Assembly (NCBI GenBank): GCA_963930775.1
Contig: OZ005704.1
Span: 5,146,001-5,210,000 of the forward strand
DNA: 64,000 bases
Origin: Cliona cf. orientalis
Lineage: Eukaryota > Porifera > Demospongiae > Clionaida > Clionaidae
Direction of reading: 5' to 3'
Position 1 is the first letter of the stretch, and every line of letters starts with the position of its first letter. Below, piece by piece: positions 32,088-43,736 of the stretch. A model generated the notes under the pieces. That model was not told the origin of the DNA. It was given only the letters and a program-made list of their open reading frames with translations, and made no database searches. Made by a program: the position numbers and the translations under genes.

Positions 32088-32647
32088 GTCCACCAAGAGT
32101 CATCTGAAGTGCATACAATCAAAAAGGGTATCCCTATTTGCATGATCATACAGTATACATGTAGGTATCTTTTCAAGGTGGAATCTCTTGTGACTTTGGT
32201 GGCTTTCAAAAAAGCCGGTTTTGATAGAGAGAACAGATTCAACAGAAATCTGTTGAGCAGCTGCCACCCGGAACTGCACCATCAGAGATGGGGCACCACT
32301 GTCTCGAGTGCCAGTTGATGTCGCGTCATCACCTATAAGGATTGGTCGCAGCCATAATAACTTTGAGACAAACAGTAAGTTACAGTAGGTATGGTGGGCA
32401 ATGTGATTATGATGGGATTTGAAGATACGGTGTTGTGCACTGGAGTGCCTTCATTTGTAGTAGCAATACTAATAATTATTATGAATTATTACGTTACAGG
32501 TTAACGTGTTTGGAAGAGTGGTCTTTGAGGCCATCTGTAGAATTTGTATATTAATTTTCATAGTTTATATTAGTGAATTTTGGGAAGAAGACATATCTTG
32601 TATAGTTTTTATTACACGCACATGTTTGTACAGATATTTAATAATAT

Positions 32648-32972
32648 TGTTAGCAAGAGTTCTCTAAGGCAAGCGACCAGCTTTTGAAACGACTGAGTGA
32701 CAGAGTTTTGCTTAGCAAGAGAATTTATACAACAGACTAACAAAAAAGAGTATGCATGCATGCATGCAAAATAAAAAGTTAAAGAAGACGCGCAGGGCCT
32801 CCTTACAAGAGAAGTAGTGAAAAAAAGAGCATTGTCGAGCACGAAAATAGCGCAAGCCTCACAGGAAATTACAACAAAATTAACATTCCTAAGAACTAGT
32901 AATAAACATTCCTACAGAGAAAACTTAGCAACTACTATAATAATAATGCTAAGTACAAGTGTATTGTCCACA
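32648..32972 (-). mobile_element. Copia-type 3' LTR (left arm)
   Basis: Mirror of 47997-48321. Read on the minus strand it starts TGTGGACAATACACTTG after a purine tract (AAAGTGAGGAGGAG), and ends AACTCTTGCTAACA. It directly follows the RNase H remnant. No 5' LTR is in the window. Confidence 0.55.
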
Positions 32973-32995
32973 CTCCTCCTCACTTTACTTGACCA

Positions 32996-33285
32996 TTATG
33001 GTTCAATCATTCCAGACATGTCACGGAGTTTGTAGAAGTTCTCGTGACTAAGTCCTTTGGTGAGTATGTTGCGACCATCTTCTCCGTAGGACAGTACTGT
33101 AACACGATCGTTCCTTGAGTAACTTGCTGGCGAAAAAAATATTGTCGATGTGTTTTGCACGTGTATGAAACTGTGGATTCTTGGTCATAGCAATGGCCGA
33201 CTGATTGACACAACGTTGTTTTTGACTTTTCCATGACACCGCCCCACCACAGAGCAGAAAAATATAGTCTGAAGTCTATTTCAGG
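32996..33285 (-). pseudogene. Copia-type RNase H remnant (left arm)
   Basis: On the minus strand one finds GGAVSWKSQKQ, then NQSAIAMTKNPQFH with KHI, then QYCPTEKMVA, then ILTKGLSHENFYKLRDMSGM and a stop. These are in the order of the C-terminal RNase H of Ty1/copia polyproteins but in different frames. The part that normally lies between SWKSQKQ and NQSAIA is deleted. A 2-base deletion relative to the right arm near 33280 adds another break. Dead element; it anchors the LTR that follows. Confidence 0.75.
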
Positions 33286-33417
33286 CAGCGTTGGCCTCAG
33301 CCTCTAGTGCAGTGTAGTCGTGAACGCATAATATTATAGATGGTGAGAATTTCGCGGAGCTTTATTTAAAATTTTAGCCCCCTGGCATTGTACGTATAGC
33401 GCGAAAGAATTTTTCCA

Positions 33418-33669
33418 TTGTCTCCAGCTTCGCACACCTACACAAACATAATTCAATTATTAATACTCACCATCCAATTCCACACACAAACAATAACTTT
33501 ACAATCAACATCTACTCCTGCCTTCTCTAAACACTTACACGCCTCCACTATCAAATGCAACAACTCCACCCAAACCCCTACCATCTCCACTTTCCTCAAC
33601 CACACAAACGCCACCCACAACATCACCGCCCTTTCACATGCACCCTATTCCACATTTTTTCCTACTTAG
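33418..33669. other. Strongly strand-biased, G-poor block (left arm)
   Basis: The plus strand has very few G residues over about 250 bases (A, C and T only for long runs). Both strands are open: plus reads a Ser/Thr/Asn-rich frame, and minus reads a Val/Trp/Leu-rich frame that meets a GTGAGT donor (mirror: + strand, about 47308-47495). Either could be an exon or simply skewed sequence. Confidence 0.4.
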
Positions 33670-34000
33670 TTACACACTAAGTAATGTTCCGAGCCATTGG
33701 AAGCATCTCAAGGCGTCATTTTACACATGCACATAGGTTATGGTGTAACTAAGAAACGATATAATAGAGAACTTGAATTTCGGTTTCGTCTTGGAGATAC
33801 GGCTGCTTTTGCTTTCCCATACATTACTATGGAGAATCCCCAAAATGCTGCTAGTATCGATCAACACCTATTTAATGCAGGCTCATTTAATTATTTCCTA
33901 ATCTCACGATTCAATAGGATTTATGATTTTCACTTTCGTTCAGGAGATATGGCCGTTTTTAGTTTTTGCCAACAAAAGCCACACAAGCTCAATCAACACC

Positions 34001-34085
34001 TTTCCTGTAGCAAGATGGTAAGGCTCCTGGCTCCCAATGCTGAAGTCCCCAGTTCAAATCCCTCTCTGGACACAATATTGTTTTT
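34001..34085 (+). ncRNA. tRNA-derived sequence (left arm)
   Basis: TAGCAAGATGG (34008-34018) fits the A box, AGTTCAAATCC (34051-34061) the B box at normal tRNA spacing, and a T5 run follows at about 34080. Stems are poor, so it is a tRNA relic or SINE head. The mirror copy is at 46882-46966. Confidence 0.45.
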
Positions 34086-34424
34086 CTAATCACAATCTTG
34101 TCTACTTCCACCACTTTCACTTGCAAAATTGACTGAAACACATGTACACGAATGATGACATGCAATGTGACTTGCACCACATTTCCGGACAATTTTTTCT
34201 ACTGAGCTTGAAAATAAAAATATTAAACATGAATTGTAGAAATATATAGTGTACAACAGTCTTGGACCAGCATATAACAAGAATGAGCATGCATTCATAA
34301 TATTAACTTAAAACAATGACTACAAAATATTTTTCTTCCCTAATTTGTACACAGACTGGTGGTATAAGGTGGTATGGTATGACTACACAAATAAAACCAT
34401 TCTTCTCTACACTGTAAACAGAAA

Positions 34425-34967
34425 TTATTTAATAATCTTTTTGAATTCACTACTTGCCACAAAGTTCCCAGCGCCAACAAGATATGTGCTCACATCTATG
34501 TACACTGGGTGGGGGTGAAGGTTTGCTGGAGTCTTTATCAAACTCTCTTTATCCTTGGTACCTGTGGCCTCTACTAATTTATTAAGTGGCAAATCATTGT
34601 TGATGATACCCGTCAATACCTCCTTTCTCTTTCTTTTATCAACCATGGTGACGAACTCGAGAGCTGATGAGCGGTAAATTTTTTTCCTCTGCGACACAAA
34701 CTCCTGCACAGAATCACTCACGGTTTTTGGTGTTGTCAAAGAGCCTTTGGATTTGGCATTCCCAAGTTTATTTATTAGGTTATCTGCATCTAGGAATCTT
34801 GTTCCAATTTCTGGGGAGTAACTTGCGATCCAACCCTCCCTTTCCTCTGGTTTGGAATCGGGAAAGAGTTTTACCAAATGCTTCACCAAAAAGTTGACAA
34901 TTGTCCTTCTTGGCGGGTCACTGATATTCACAGGGTCCACACGAAGCTCATGCAACGTCACCGGCAA
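34425..34967 (-). CDS. C-terminal exon of a P-loop ATPase-like protein (left arm)
   Basis: Open from a splice-like CATTAG|GC border with no ATG; it reads ALLLPVTLHELRVDPVNIS, then SDPPRRTIVNFLVKHL and on to a charged helical tail ending SSEFKKIIK. The segment ELRVDPVNISDPPRRTIVNF resembles the part of STAND/AAA-type ATPases that follows sensor 1 and feeds the helical lid; that is an inference. It lies head to head with an N-terminal ATPase exon on the other strand (34973-35293). The right-arm copy at 46000-46542 is identical in protein sequence. Confidence 0.55.
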   Translation of the reverse strand: MPVTLHELRVDPVNISDPPRRTIVNFLVKHLVKLFPDSKPEEREGWIASYSPEIGTRFLDADNLINKLGNAKSKGSLTTPKTVSDSVQEFVSQRKKIYRSSALEFVTMVDKRKRKEVLTGIINNDLPLNKLVEATGTKDKESLIKTPANLHPHPVYIDVSTYLVGAGNFVASSEFKKIIK

Positions 34968-34972
34968 CAGTA

Positions 34973-35293
34973 GTGCAGCTGGAGCCTAATGATAACTTGG
35001 ACAAGAAGAATGAATCCAGTTCTACTCCCCCCCACATCCCCTTCTGGAAGACAGCTTTATTAGCTGTCACTGTAGGCGTTATAGGAGCAGTGATAGGACT
35101 TGAAGAAAGAAAGAGGAGCATGAAAGAAGACGTCGACCAACTGAGTGATGCTCTTCAAAAAGCAACGATGGAAGAGTATGATAAAGAAAGTTATGTCCCA
35201 GTAGCATCTAGGGACAACCTATATATTGCCATGCAGGCGTTAAGTGATTCAAACATGAATTTAACATTTCTAGCAGGGATCAGGATATTTTGA
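34973..35293 (+). pseudogene. Truncated membrane-anchored P-loop ATPase (left arm)
   Basis: The frame matches the right-arm copy (45317-45994) for about 100 residues: a polar start, one membrane helix (FWKTALLAVTVGVIGAVIGL) and a charged segment up to NMNLTFL. There a 692-bp deletion removes Walker A, Walker B and the rest, and the frame ends at AGIRIF. No nucleotide-binding site remains, so this copy cannot make a working ATPase. Confidence 0.7.
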
Positions 35294-35762
35294 GACAACT
35301 ACGACCTCTTCCTTTTGGTATCAATCTGTTACACTCACCCCAGGAAACCAAAAACAATGTCCCGATTATATCATTACTGCGCGAGCGTCGATTAAAGCCA
35401 TACTCTCAGCATGCATTGTATTGTCAGCTGGACATTACCGCTCTAGCCTGTGTGCCCTGCCTTGTAACTTGCCTGTCGTTGCCTAGCTACACAATGCTGC
35501 AGCTGCTTCTAGATCTTGTGTCCACCGCACTCTCTGTAAACTTCACAACACTGGGCATGCCTTAATTAACCCTCGGCAAGGGTGCGAGAGGATTACAGTA
35601 GTGTGTCGGTCGGTCTGTCTCTATGTCTGTCTGTCCGGACTCTAGCGACTTCATTTTAGCTATTTATGATGCATTATCGTGATCTTTAGGCTTTCGTGAC
35701 ATTCTCTAGCAATGCAACTCATAGACACACACACACACACATTCACATGCACTCTGCTGCAG

Positions 35763-36002
35763 TGAATTGATCGAAGCCGAGTGAGGTTGGCCAGAGGCAA
35801 CAATGGTGCGAGCAACTTAAAGTCAACCGAGTCATACCACCTGACTGTGCTGTTATGGCCCCCAAACGAGCCTGCAGTGGGGCCCTACAAAGCCACTATA
35901 TGTACTAACCAAAAGGACTGGAGAATTCGTGTCATTTGCACCTCTTTACACTCTTGGACCACGCCATTAGGCCAAAAGTACAAGGTGCAAGTCACATGCT
36001 AG
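35763..36002 (+). pseudogene. Exon module A1 (left arm), frame-broken
   Basis: Follows the acceptor-like CTCTGCTGCAG. It is homologous to module A2 (37992-38280): SYHLTVLLWPPNEPAVGPYK is conserved. It has an in-frame TGA, lacks one base at GTGC-GAGC, and lacks a short block after GPYKA. The identical copy in the right arm (44273-44512) shows that the decay preceded duplication of the arms. A CA repeat precedes it. Confidence 0.5.
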
Positions 36003-36538
36003 CCTCGTGCCCACTTGTTCAATTTTCGTAAACTATCTTAAACGAGCATGTGTTGAATAAATACGCAATACATAGGCGTATCTTTCACGAAACGCGATCA
36101 CTGGGGGCGGGGTATAAAGGGGGGTGGAAGTGTTTGCCATGCGCACAAACATGGCGGCCAAATTCAAACTTTTAAAAAGAAGCGCCATACACTCAACGCT
36201 CACGCACAGTATACACAGGCGCAAAATTACACAGAGCCACACAGCATAGTACATGTAGCCAACTGTACAGTACGGTCAAAGGTCACCATTTCCGTGTCAT
36301 CACTTGGACACCAATAGAGTACAAAGGGTACTTAGTACATGGCCGCACCGGATCAAAGAGACAAAACTAATGACGCTATAACTTCTAAACAAAACACTTC
36401 TAGCAATCCACCAGTCAAAAACCTTCGAAGTATCCCATTAGTGTGATGTTTGGATAATAGAGGTCAACACTCGAGCAGATTGAGTGGAGACAGACTAACA
36501 CTGACACACACACACACACTAGCCCACTCAAATTACAG

Positions 36539-36721
36539 AAGTTACGCATTTACTCACATTTTCCACGTGAATCAGTAACGATCGGAGATGGGCGAGCGTT
36601 GCCTGCGGCAAACTCTTGGGCAGAGAAGATAATGGTGCTGCCCAATGGCCGAGGGACGAGGTTAGACCTGACCGTGCCGTTAGGGTCCCCCAACGAGCCA
36701 GCAGTAGTGGCGCTCTACAAG
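36539..36721 (+). CDS. Exon module B1 (left arm)
   Basis: Bounded by ATTACAG and a GTGACA donor. It encodes, with one base missing in this arm (T4 against T5 in the right arm), SYAFTHIFPRESVTIGDGRA, then a conserved AEKIMVLPNGRGTRLDLTV and LGSPNEPAVVALYK. The shared W/E..MVL.N....LTV.L..PNEPAV..YK pattern links A and B modules as a repeated beta-strand-rich domain, perhaps fibronectin-III-like. Family not certain. A CA repeat precedes it. Confidence 0.4.
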
Positions 36722-37169
36722 GTGACAGTGCGTACATATCTGCGACGACGACTGGTGTGAGCGACGAGGAGTTTCGTCAATCCGAAAGCAAGAGTAGATT
36801 AGTTACTGAGAGTGTTGAACTTCCATACAAAATCCCAGACAGCGTTCCGGTAGTATGACGTAGGCAAAAGTGTAATCTTGGTTTGCCAACATTGTACTGT
36901 GGCCCAGTCTGTGGGTGTTATGTAAACGAAGACACAGGCAGTGCACGCACAGTCAGCATTAGCCTTGGCCTTGCGCATGCGTGTTGTGTGTAGTTCAACA
37001 CTCTCAGTAACTAATCTACTCTTGCCGAAAGCTAGAGACACAATGGCACCGCATCAAGCGTCCTTATCATGTATTATCATGAGTACACTCTCGATTGGCG
37101 TTGTTAGGCACACCTCAGAGGAGGTTGGAAGTGCGGTTAGCACTGTCATGTGACCGAAAAAGGGGGCGT

Positions 37170-37504
37170 CAGTGGCGGATCCAGGATATCTAAAAGGGGG
37201 GTTGTAGTACACTTTTGCGTGCGAAGCGCGCGCAAAATTTTAGAAGCCACGCCCACTTTAGGGCAAAAACCACGCCCATTTCGCTTGTTTTTGAGACTAA
37301 CAACCAGCCCTACCAGTCCAATCGATCTGTTTTCGAATAAACTTTCTTCTAAAGCATCTAAGGTGAGCCATAGCAGCAGTTTTCTTAGTTCTATAGCCAG
37401 AAAGGGGGGTTCCTTTTAGTTTATCATCAGTACTTCTTAGTGTTGGATGCAGCCCAAAGGGGGGTACACTTGCACCCCCCTTACCCCCCCTGGATCCGCC
37501 ACTG
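37170..37504. mobile_element. CAGTGGCGGATCCAGG MITE (left arm)
   Basis: CAGTGGCGGATCCAGG and its exact inverse bound 335 bp, flanked by ggcgt on both sides. The interior has CACGCCC words. The mirror copy is at 42770-43104. Confidence 0.85.
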
Positions 37505-37609
37505 GGCGTGTCGCCCATACTAAACACTATGTGCTTTTTCTTTGGATGCACAAGGTAAAAGCAAGAAGGATTGAGCTATTTCCAGCAGCTGGAAAAGTAA
37601 TTAAAAAGT

Positions 37610-37800
37610 ACTGATAGGGGGCTTAGAAGTAGTGGAATTTGACTAGAAGTACTGGAAGTAGGCATCTAGTCGTGGAAGTTGACTGAAAGTGGATTAAAAG
37701 TTGACTAGAAGTACTGGAGGTGGACTAGAAGTGGATAAGTAGTAATGAAGTAGACTAGAAGTTAATTAGAAGTACTGGAATTGGATTGGAAGTTGATTAG
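37610..37800. repeat. Degenerate GAAGTACTGGAAGTGGACTA repeats
   Basis: About ten variants of (A/T)AGAAGTACTGGA(A/G)(G/T)TGGA(C/T)TAGAAGT. Non-coding minisatellite, mirrored at 42475-42665. Confidence 0.7.
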
Positions 37801-37991
37801 AAGACCTATGTATACACCTATTCCATCCATTTTCCTGTTTTCAGCTCTTTGGGCAGACTGATGCGAAAGGTCACAGCGATCCCAAATTCAGGTTATGTCA
37901 TCCCCTTACACACACACACACACGCACGCACGCACACACACACACACACTCACACACACACACACTCACAGTCACATGGACTCTGCTGCAG

Positions 37992-38280
37992 TGAATCAAC
38001 TGAAGCCAAGTCAGGTTGGCCAGAGGCGACAATGGTGCTGAACAACTTGAAGTCAACCGAGTCATACCACCTGACTGTGCTGTTATGGCCCCCAAATGAG
38101 CCTGCAGTGGGGCCCTACAAAGCATCAGTGACACCATATTATGTGCTAACCAAAAGGACTAGAGAATTTGCGTCCTTTGCACCTCTTTACAGTCTGGACC
38201 ATTCCATTGGGTCAAAAGTACAAGCTGCAAGTCACATGCTAGCCTCAGTCCGCTTGTTCAATTTTCGTAAACTACCCTAA
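37992..38280 (+). CDS. Exon module A2 (left arm), open frame
   Basis: After ACTCTGCTGCAG the frame reads ESTEAKSGWPEATMVLNNLK, then STESYHLTVLLWPPNEPAVG and PYKASVTPYYVLTKRT to a stop at 38278-38280. This is the best preserved A module. The LTVLLWPP...GPYKASVTPYY pattern is compatible with a fibronectin type III domain, though weakly. The right-arm copy (41995-42274) has an extra T near its end that changes the last residues. A CA repeat precedes it. Confidence 0.4.
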
Positions 38281-38356
38281 GAGCTATGGTCATGTACTCT
38301 TGCTGTGGGGCCATTGAATAGGTACAATACTGCCTTGTCACAACTGTAAGTACATG

Positions 38357-38471
38357 TATTTGGTAGCAGGTACAATAGCGACAGAAATTTTAACCCATAA
38401 TTCTGTAAGAACAGAAAGTGATTGATGATCAGTGGGACGTTAACGGGCTATGGTAACTGCTACCAAATTAG
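38357..38471. repeat. Hairpin element TTTGGTAGCAG...CTGCTACCAAA (left arm)
   Basis: Ends TTTGGTAGCAGGTACAATAG and CTATGGTAACTGCTACCAAA pair imperfectly. The same element in the other orientation lies at 52112-52214, and the mirror at about 41803-41918. Confidence 0.65.
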
Positions 38472-38474
38472 TTA

Positions 38475-38720
38475 GCTGGTGGTTTCACAGTTCTACTCGC
38501 GGCTGTGCCGCTTCATACAACATGCGAAACCACCATCAAATATATATAGCATATTGGACAATAAAACTCATGTGCCATGAATGAGCGTGCATTAAATAGA
38601 ACATACATGTGCGTGTAACATGCGAAACCACCATCTAACATAATTATAGCATACTGGACAGTAAAACTTATGCGCCATGATTAAATGAACGTGCATTAGA
38701 ATATACATGTGCGTGTTAGC
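38475..38720. repeat. Hairpin plus tandem duplication of about 100 bp (left arm)
   Basis: GGTGGTTTCACAG...GCGAAACCACC forms a hairpin. The ACATGCGAAACCACCATC...ACATGTGCGTGT unit then occurs twice (about 38520-38617 and 38618-38717). The right arm lacks about 10 bases in one unit. Confidence 0.7.
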
Positions 38721-38756
38721 CAAGAGAAATCGACGATCGAACTTGTGTTGACATCA

Positions 38757-38986
<230 letters not shown>

Positions 38987-38996
38987 CACTAAATAG

Positions 38997-39194
38997 AAGT
39001 TACGCATTTACTCACATTTTTCGACGCGAATCTGTGGCAGTGAATAGATCGCAGATGCAGATGGGCGAGCGCTGCCTGCGGCAAACTCTGGGGCAGAGAA
39101 GACAATGGTGCTGCCAAATGGCCAGGGGACGAGGGTAGACCTGACCGTGAGGTTAGGGTCCCCAAACGAGCCAGCAGTAGTGGTGCTCTACGAA
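38997..39194 (+). CDS. Exon module B2 (left arm)
   Basis: Begins SYAFTHIF like B1. In the frame giving AEKTMVLPNGQGTRVDLTV and LGSPNEPAVVVLYE there is a TAG near 39040, so the module is open only from there or through a frame change. A donor-like GAA|GTGACA closes it at 39194; unspliced, the frame runs to 39320. Its distance from B1 equals the A1-A2 spacing to within about 10 percent, so A-B was duplicated in tandem. Mirror at 41094-41291. Confidence 0.35.
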
Positions 39195-39399
39195 GTGACA
39201 GTGCGTACATTGTCTGCGACGGCGACTGGTGTGAGCGACGAGGAGATCGAGCGTCAATCCAACAGACAAATGGCACCGAGCAATCGTAGTTTATCCACGA
39301 TCGAGTACGTACACTCTTGATTGGGGACGCTGAACTGAGTTGTTGACAACTTGTTGTCATTTCCTGCATGCACCAAGCGCATGCAAATCACATGCATAT

Positions 39400-40016
39400 C
39401 CGCATGCATACCGCATGCGGATATGCATTGTACTTGGCGTACGTGTAATTAATTGTCCATGTACGTATATATACGTATACGTATGCGTCAGCGCGCGCGG
39501 CGCTAGCGCTTGGAGCATTTACTGTACATGTGAGAGGGTAATTAGAACAAACCACTACTCCACAAGTACTCTATACCTATAAGCCCTAGTGTGGTTGGCC
39601 CTAGAGTTTACTTAGGTACAAATTTGTCTGGTTTTGCCCAGCTGAATGTTACAAGTGAGCTGTGATCACTGTACTGAGTTTGCAGTTTTGTTGTCAAAGG
39701 CAATAGGGCATGGTTCAGCATGTAGTTTACACAACAACATCTTTCCTATTCAACATGGGTAGTAGTGTTAGCTAGATAATGGAGTTTGCATTATCCTTGC
39801 CATTGCAGCTCCAAGCTCCATGCTTTCCATATATGGAGATAATTAGCAAAGACAAGGTGCCATCTCTATTGTGGTTGCCATATGTACACAGGCTGTCTGC
39901 TCTGTAGTGGCAGTCTTGCACTCAAGCCTGTCAAACTAGATCTGCAAGGATTTTACAAAGTGCAGTACATACACATCTCATCTGCATAGCCACTTAGCTG
40001 AAGCCTCTCAATTCAA
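39400..40016. other. Inner end of left arm, no gene
   Basis: Unique-looking sequence with a dense run of small palindromes near 39470-39510 (ACGTATATATACGTATACGT, GCGCGCGCGG). Mirrored at 40282-40900 with several substitutions and a small replaced block near 40720-40735. Confidence 0.4.
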
Positions 40017-40281
40017 TTCAGATGTCTCTCTAGGACAGCTGCAGTTCCTGAAGGTGACCTTTGCTAGACCCTTCTCCTTTGCATCCCTGTAAGAAGAGAT
40101 GAGGGTCTAGCTCTCTGGACTAAATACATTAATAGCATTGAAGCTACAGCAGTAGGTTCCCCACAATGGTATGAATAGGCCAGCAAGTCATAATTGTGAT
40201 AGAGATCCACCATGCAGATGATTTGAGGGCACCTTCACAGTTTATACAGCTACTATTACTATGCTTTGTCTGGCAGGCCTG
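40017..40281. other. 265-bp spacer at the centre of the palindrome
   Basis: Single-copy between the arms. It contains GACCCTTCTCCTTTGCATCC near an inverse GATGAGGGTCTAG, a small local hairpin (about 40069-40117). No gene or element ends are visible. A real spacer favours a biological inverted repeat over a simple read fold-back, but does not prove it. Confidence 0.7.
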
Positions 40282-41093
40282 TTGAATTGAGAGGCTTCAG
40301 CTAAGTGGCTATGCAGATGAGATGTGTATGTACTGCACTTTGTAAAATCCTTGCAGATCTAGTTTGACAGGCTTGAGTGCAAGACTGCCACTACAGAGCA
40401 GACAGCCTGTGTACATATGGCAACCACAATAGAGATGGCACCTTGTCTTTGCTAATTATCTCCATATATGGAAAGCATGGAGCTTGGAGCTGCAATGGCA
40501 AGGATAATGCAAACTCCATTATCTAGCTAACACTACTACCCATGTTGAATAGGAAAGATGTTGTTGTGTAAACTACATGCTGAACCATGCCCTATTGCCT
40601 TTGACAACAAAACTGCAAACTCAGTACAGTGATCACAGCTCACTTGTAACATTCAGCTGGGCAAAACCAGACAAATTTGTACCTAAGTAAAATCTAGGGC
40701 CAACCACACTAGGGCTTATAGAGCATGCACTTGTGGAGTAGTGGTTTGTTCTAATTACCCTCTCACATGTACAGTAAATGCTCCAAGCGCCGCGCGCGCT
40801 GACGCATACGTATATACGTATACGTACATGGACAATTAATTACACGTACGCCAAGTACAATGCATATCCGCATGCGGTATGCATGCGGATATGCATGTGA
40901 TTTGCATGCGCTTGGTGCATGCAGGAAATGACAACAAGTTGTCAACAACTCAGTTCAGCGTCCCCAATCAAGAGTGTACGTACTCGATCGTGGATAAACT
41001 ACGATTGCTCGGTGCCATTTGTCTGTTGGATTGACGCTCGATCTCCTCGTCGCTCACACCAGTCGCCGTCGCAGACAATGTACGCACTGTCAC

Positions 41094-41291
41094 TTCGTAG
41101 AGCACCACTACTGCTGGCTCGTTTGGGGACCCTAACCTCACGGTCAGGTCTACCCTCGTCCCCTGGCCATTTGGCAGCACCATTGTCTTCTCTGCCCCAG
41201 AGTTTGCCGCAGGCAGCGCTCGCCCATCTGCATCTCCGAGCTATTCACTGCCACAGATTCGCGTAGAAAAATGTGAGTAAATGCGTAACTT
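41094..41291 (-). CDS. Exon module B2 (right arm)
   Basis: Mirror of 38997-39194 with a few substitutions (for example GAGCTATTC for GATCTATTC). The same internal TAG is present. See the left-arm entry for the domain pattern. Confidence 0.35.
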
Positions 41292-41301
41292 CTATTTAGT
41301 G

Positions 41302-41520
<219 letters not shown>

Positions 41521-41994
41521 TGATGTCAACACAAGTTCGATCATCGATTTCTCTTGGCTAACACGCACATGTATATTCTAATGCACGTTCATTTAATCAT
41601 GGCGCATAAGTTTTACCGTCCAGTATGCTATAATTATGTTAGATGGTGGTTTCGCATGTTACACGCACATGTATGTTCCATTTAATGCACGCTCATTCAT
41701 GGCACATGTCCAATATGCTATATGTTTGATGGTGGTTTCGCATGTTGTATGAAGCGGCACAGCCGCGAGTAGAACTGTGAAACCACCAGCTAACTAATTC
41801 GGTAGCAGTTACCATAGCCCGTTAACGTCCCACTGATCATCAATCACTTTCTGTTCTTACAGAATTATGGGTTAAAATTTCTGTCGCTATTGTACCTGCT
41901 ACCAAATACATGTACTTACAGTTGTGACAAGGCAGTATTGTACCTATTCAATGGCCCCACAGCAAGAGTACATGACCATAGCTCTTAGGGTAGT

Positions 41995-42274
41995 TTACGA
42001 AAATTGAACAAGCGGACATGAGGCTAGCATGTGACTTGCAGCTTGTACTTTTGACCCAATGGAATGGTCCAGACTGTAAAGAGGTGCAAAGGACGCAAAT
42101 TCTCTAGTCCTTTTGGTTAGCACATAATATGGTGTCACTGATGCTTTGTAGGGCCCCACTGCAGGCTCATTTGGGGGCCATAACAGCACAGTCAGGTGGT
42201 ATGACTCGGTTGACTTCAAGTTGTTCAGCACCATTGTCGCCTCTGGCCAACCTGACTTGGCTTCAGTTGATTCA
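41995..42274 (-). CDS. Exon module A2 (right arm)
   Basis: Mirror of 37992-38280; the frame is open from the acceptor to a stop. One inserted base near 42017 replaces the last residues by CPLVQFS. Confidence 0.4.
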
Positions 42275-42310
42275 CTGCAGCAGAGTCCATGTGACTGTGA
42301 GTGTGTGTGT

Positions 42311-42341
<31 letters not shown>

Positions 42342-42769
42342 CGTGCGTGCGTGTGTGTGTGTGTGTAAGGGGATGACATAACCTGAATTTGGGATCGCTG
42401 TGACCTTTCGCATCAGTCTGCCCAAAGAGCTGAAAACAGGAAAATGGATGGAATAGGTGTATACATAGGTCTTCTAATCAACTTCCAATCCAATTCCAGT
42501 ACTTCTAATTAACTTCTAGTCTACTTCATTACTACTTATCCACTTCTAGTCCACCTCCAGTACTTCTAGTCAACTTTTAATCCACTTTCAGTCAACTTCC
42601 ACGACTAGATGCCTACTTCCAGTACTTCTAGTCAAATTCCACTACTTCTAAGCCCCCTATCAGTACTTTTTAATTACTTTTCCAGCTGCTGGAAATAGCT
42701 CAATCCTTCTTGCTTTTACCTTGTGCATCCAAAGAAAAAGCACATAGTGTTTAGTATGGGCGACACGCC

Positions 42770-43104
42770 CAGTGGCGGATCCAGGGGGGGTAAGGGGGGT
42801 GCAAGTGTACCCCCCTTTGGGCTGCATCCAACACTAAGAAGTACTGATGATAAACTAAAAGGAACCCCCCTTTCTGGCTATAGAACTAAGAAAACTGCTG
42901 CTATGGCTCACCTTAGATGCTTTAGAAGAAAGTTTATTCGAAAACAGATCGATTGGACTGGTAGGGCTGGTTGTTAGTCTCAAAAACAAGCGAAATGGGC
43001 GTGGTTTTTGCCCTAAAGTGGGCGTGGCTTCTAAAATTTTGCGCGCGCTTCGCACGCAAAAGTGTACTACAACCCCCCTTTTAGATATCCTGGATCCGCC
43101 ACTG
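42770..43104. mobile_element. CAGTGGCGGATCCAGG MITE (right arm)
   Basis: Mirror of 37170-37504, with the same ends and the same 5-bp flanks. Confidence 0.85.
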
Positions 43105-43552
43105 ACGCCCCCTTTTTCGGTCACATGACAGTGCTAACCGCACTTCCAACCTCCTCTGAGGTGTGCCTAACAACGCCAATCGAGAGTGTACTCATGATAA
43201 TACATGATAAGGACGCTTGATGCGGTGCCATTGTGTCTCTAGCTTTCGGCAAGAGTAGATTAGTTACTGAGAGTGTTGAACTACACACAACACGCATGCG
43301 CAAGGCCAAGGCTAATGCTGACTGTGCGTGCACTGCCTGTGTCTTCGTTTACATAACACCCACAGACTGGGCCACAGTACAATGTTGGCAAACCAAGATT
43401 ACACTTTTGCCTACGTCATACTACCGGAACGCTGTCTGGGATTTTGTATGGAAGTTCAACACTCTCAGTAACTAATCTACTCTTGCTTTCGGATTGACGA
43501 AACTCCTCGTCGCTCACACCAGTCGTCGTCGCAGATATGTACGCACTGTCAC

Positions 43553-43736
43553 CTTGTAGAGCGCCACTACTGCTGGCTCGTTGGGGGACCCTAACGGCAC
43601 GGTCAGGTCTAACCTCGTCCCTCGGCCATTGGGCAGCACCATTATCTTCTCTGCCCAAGAGTTTGCCGCAGGCAACGCTCGCCCATCTCCGATCGTTACT
43701 GATTCACGTGGAAAAATGTGAGTAAATGCGTAACTT
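43553..43736 (-). CDS. Exon module B1 (right arm), intact frame
   Basis: Here the T5 run keeps SYAFTHIFPRESVTIGDGRA in frame with AEKIMVLPNGRGTRLDLTV and LGSPNEPAVVALYK, up to AAG|GTGACA. This is the best copy for defining the B module. The left arm lacks one T. Confidence 0.45.
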
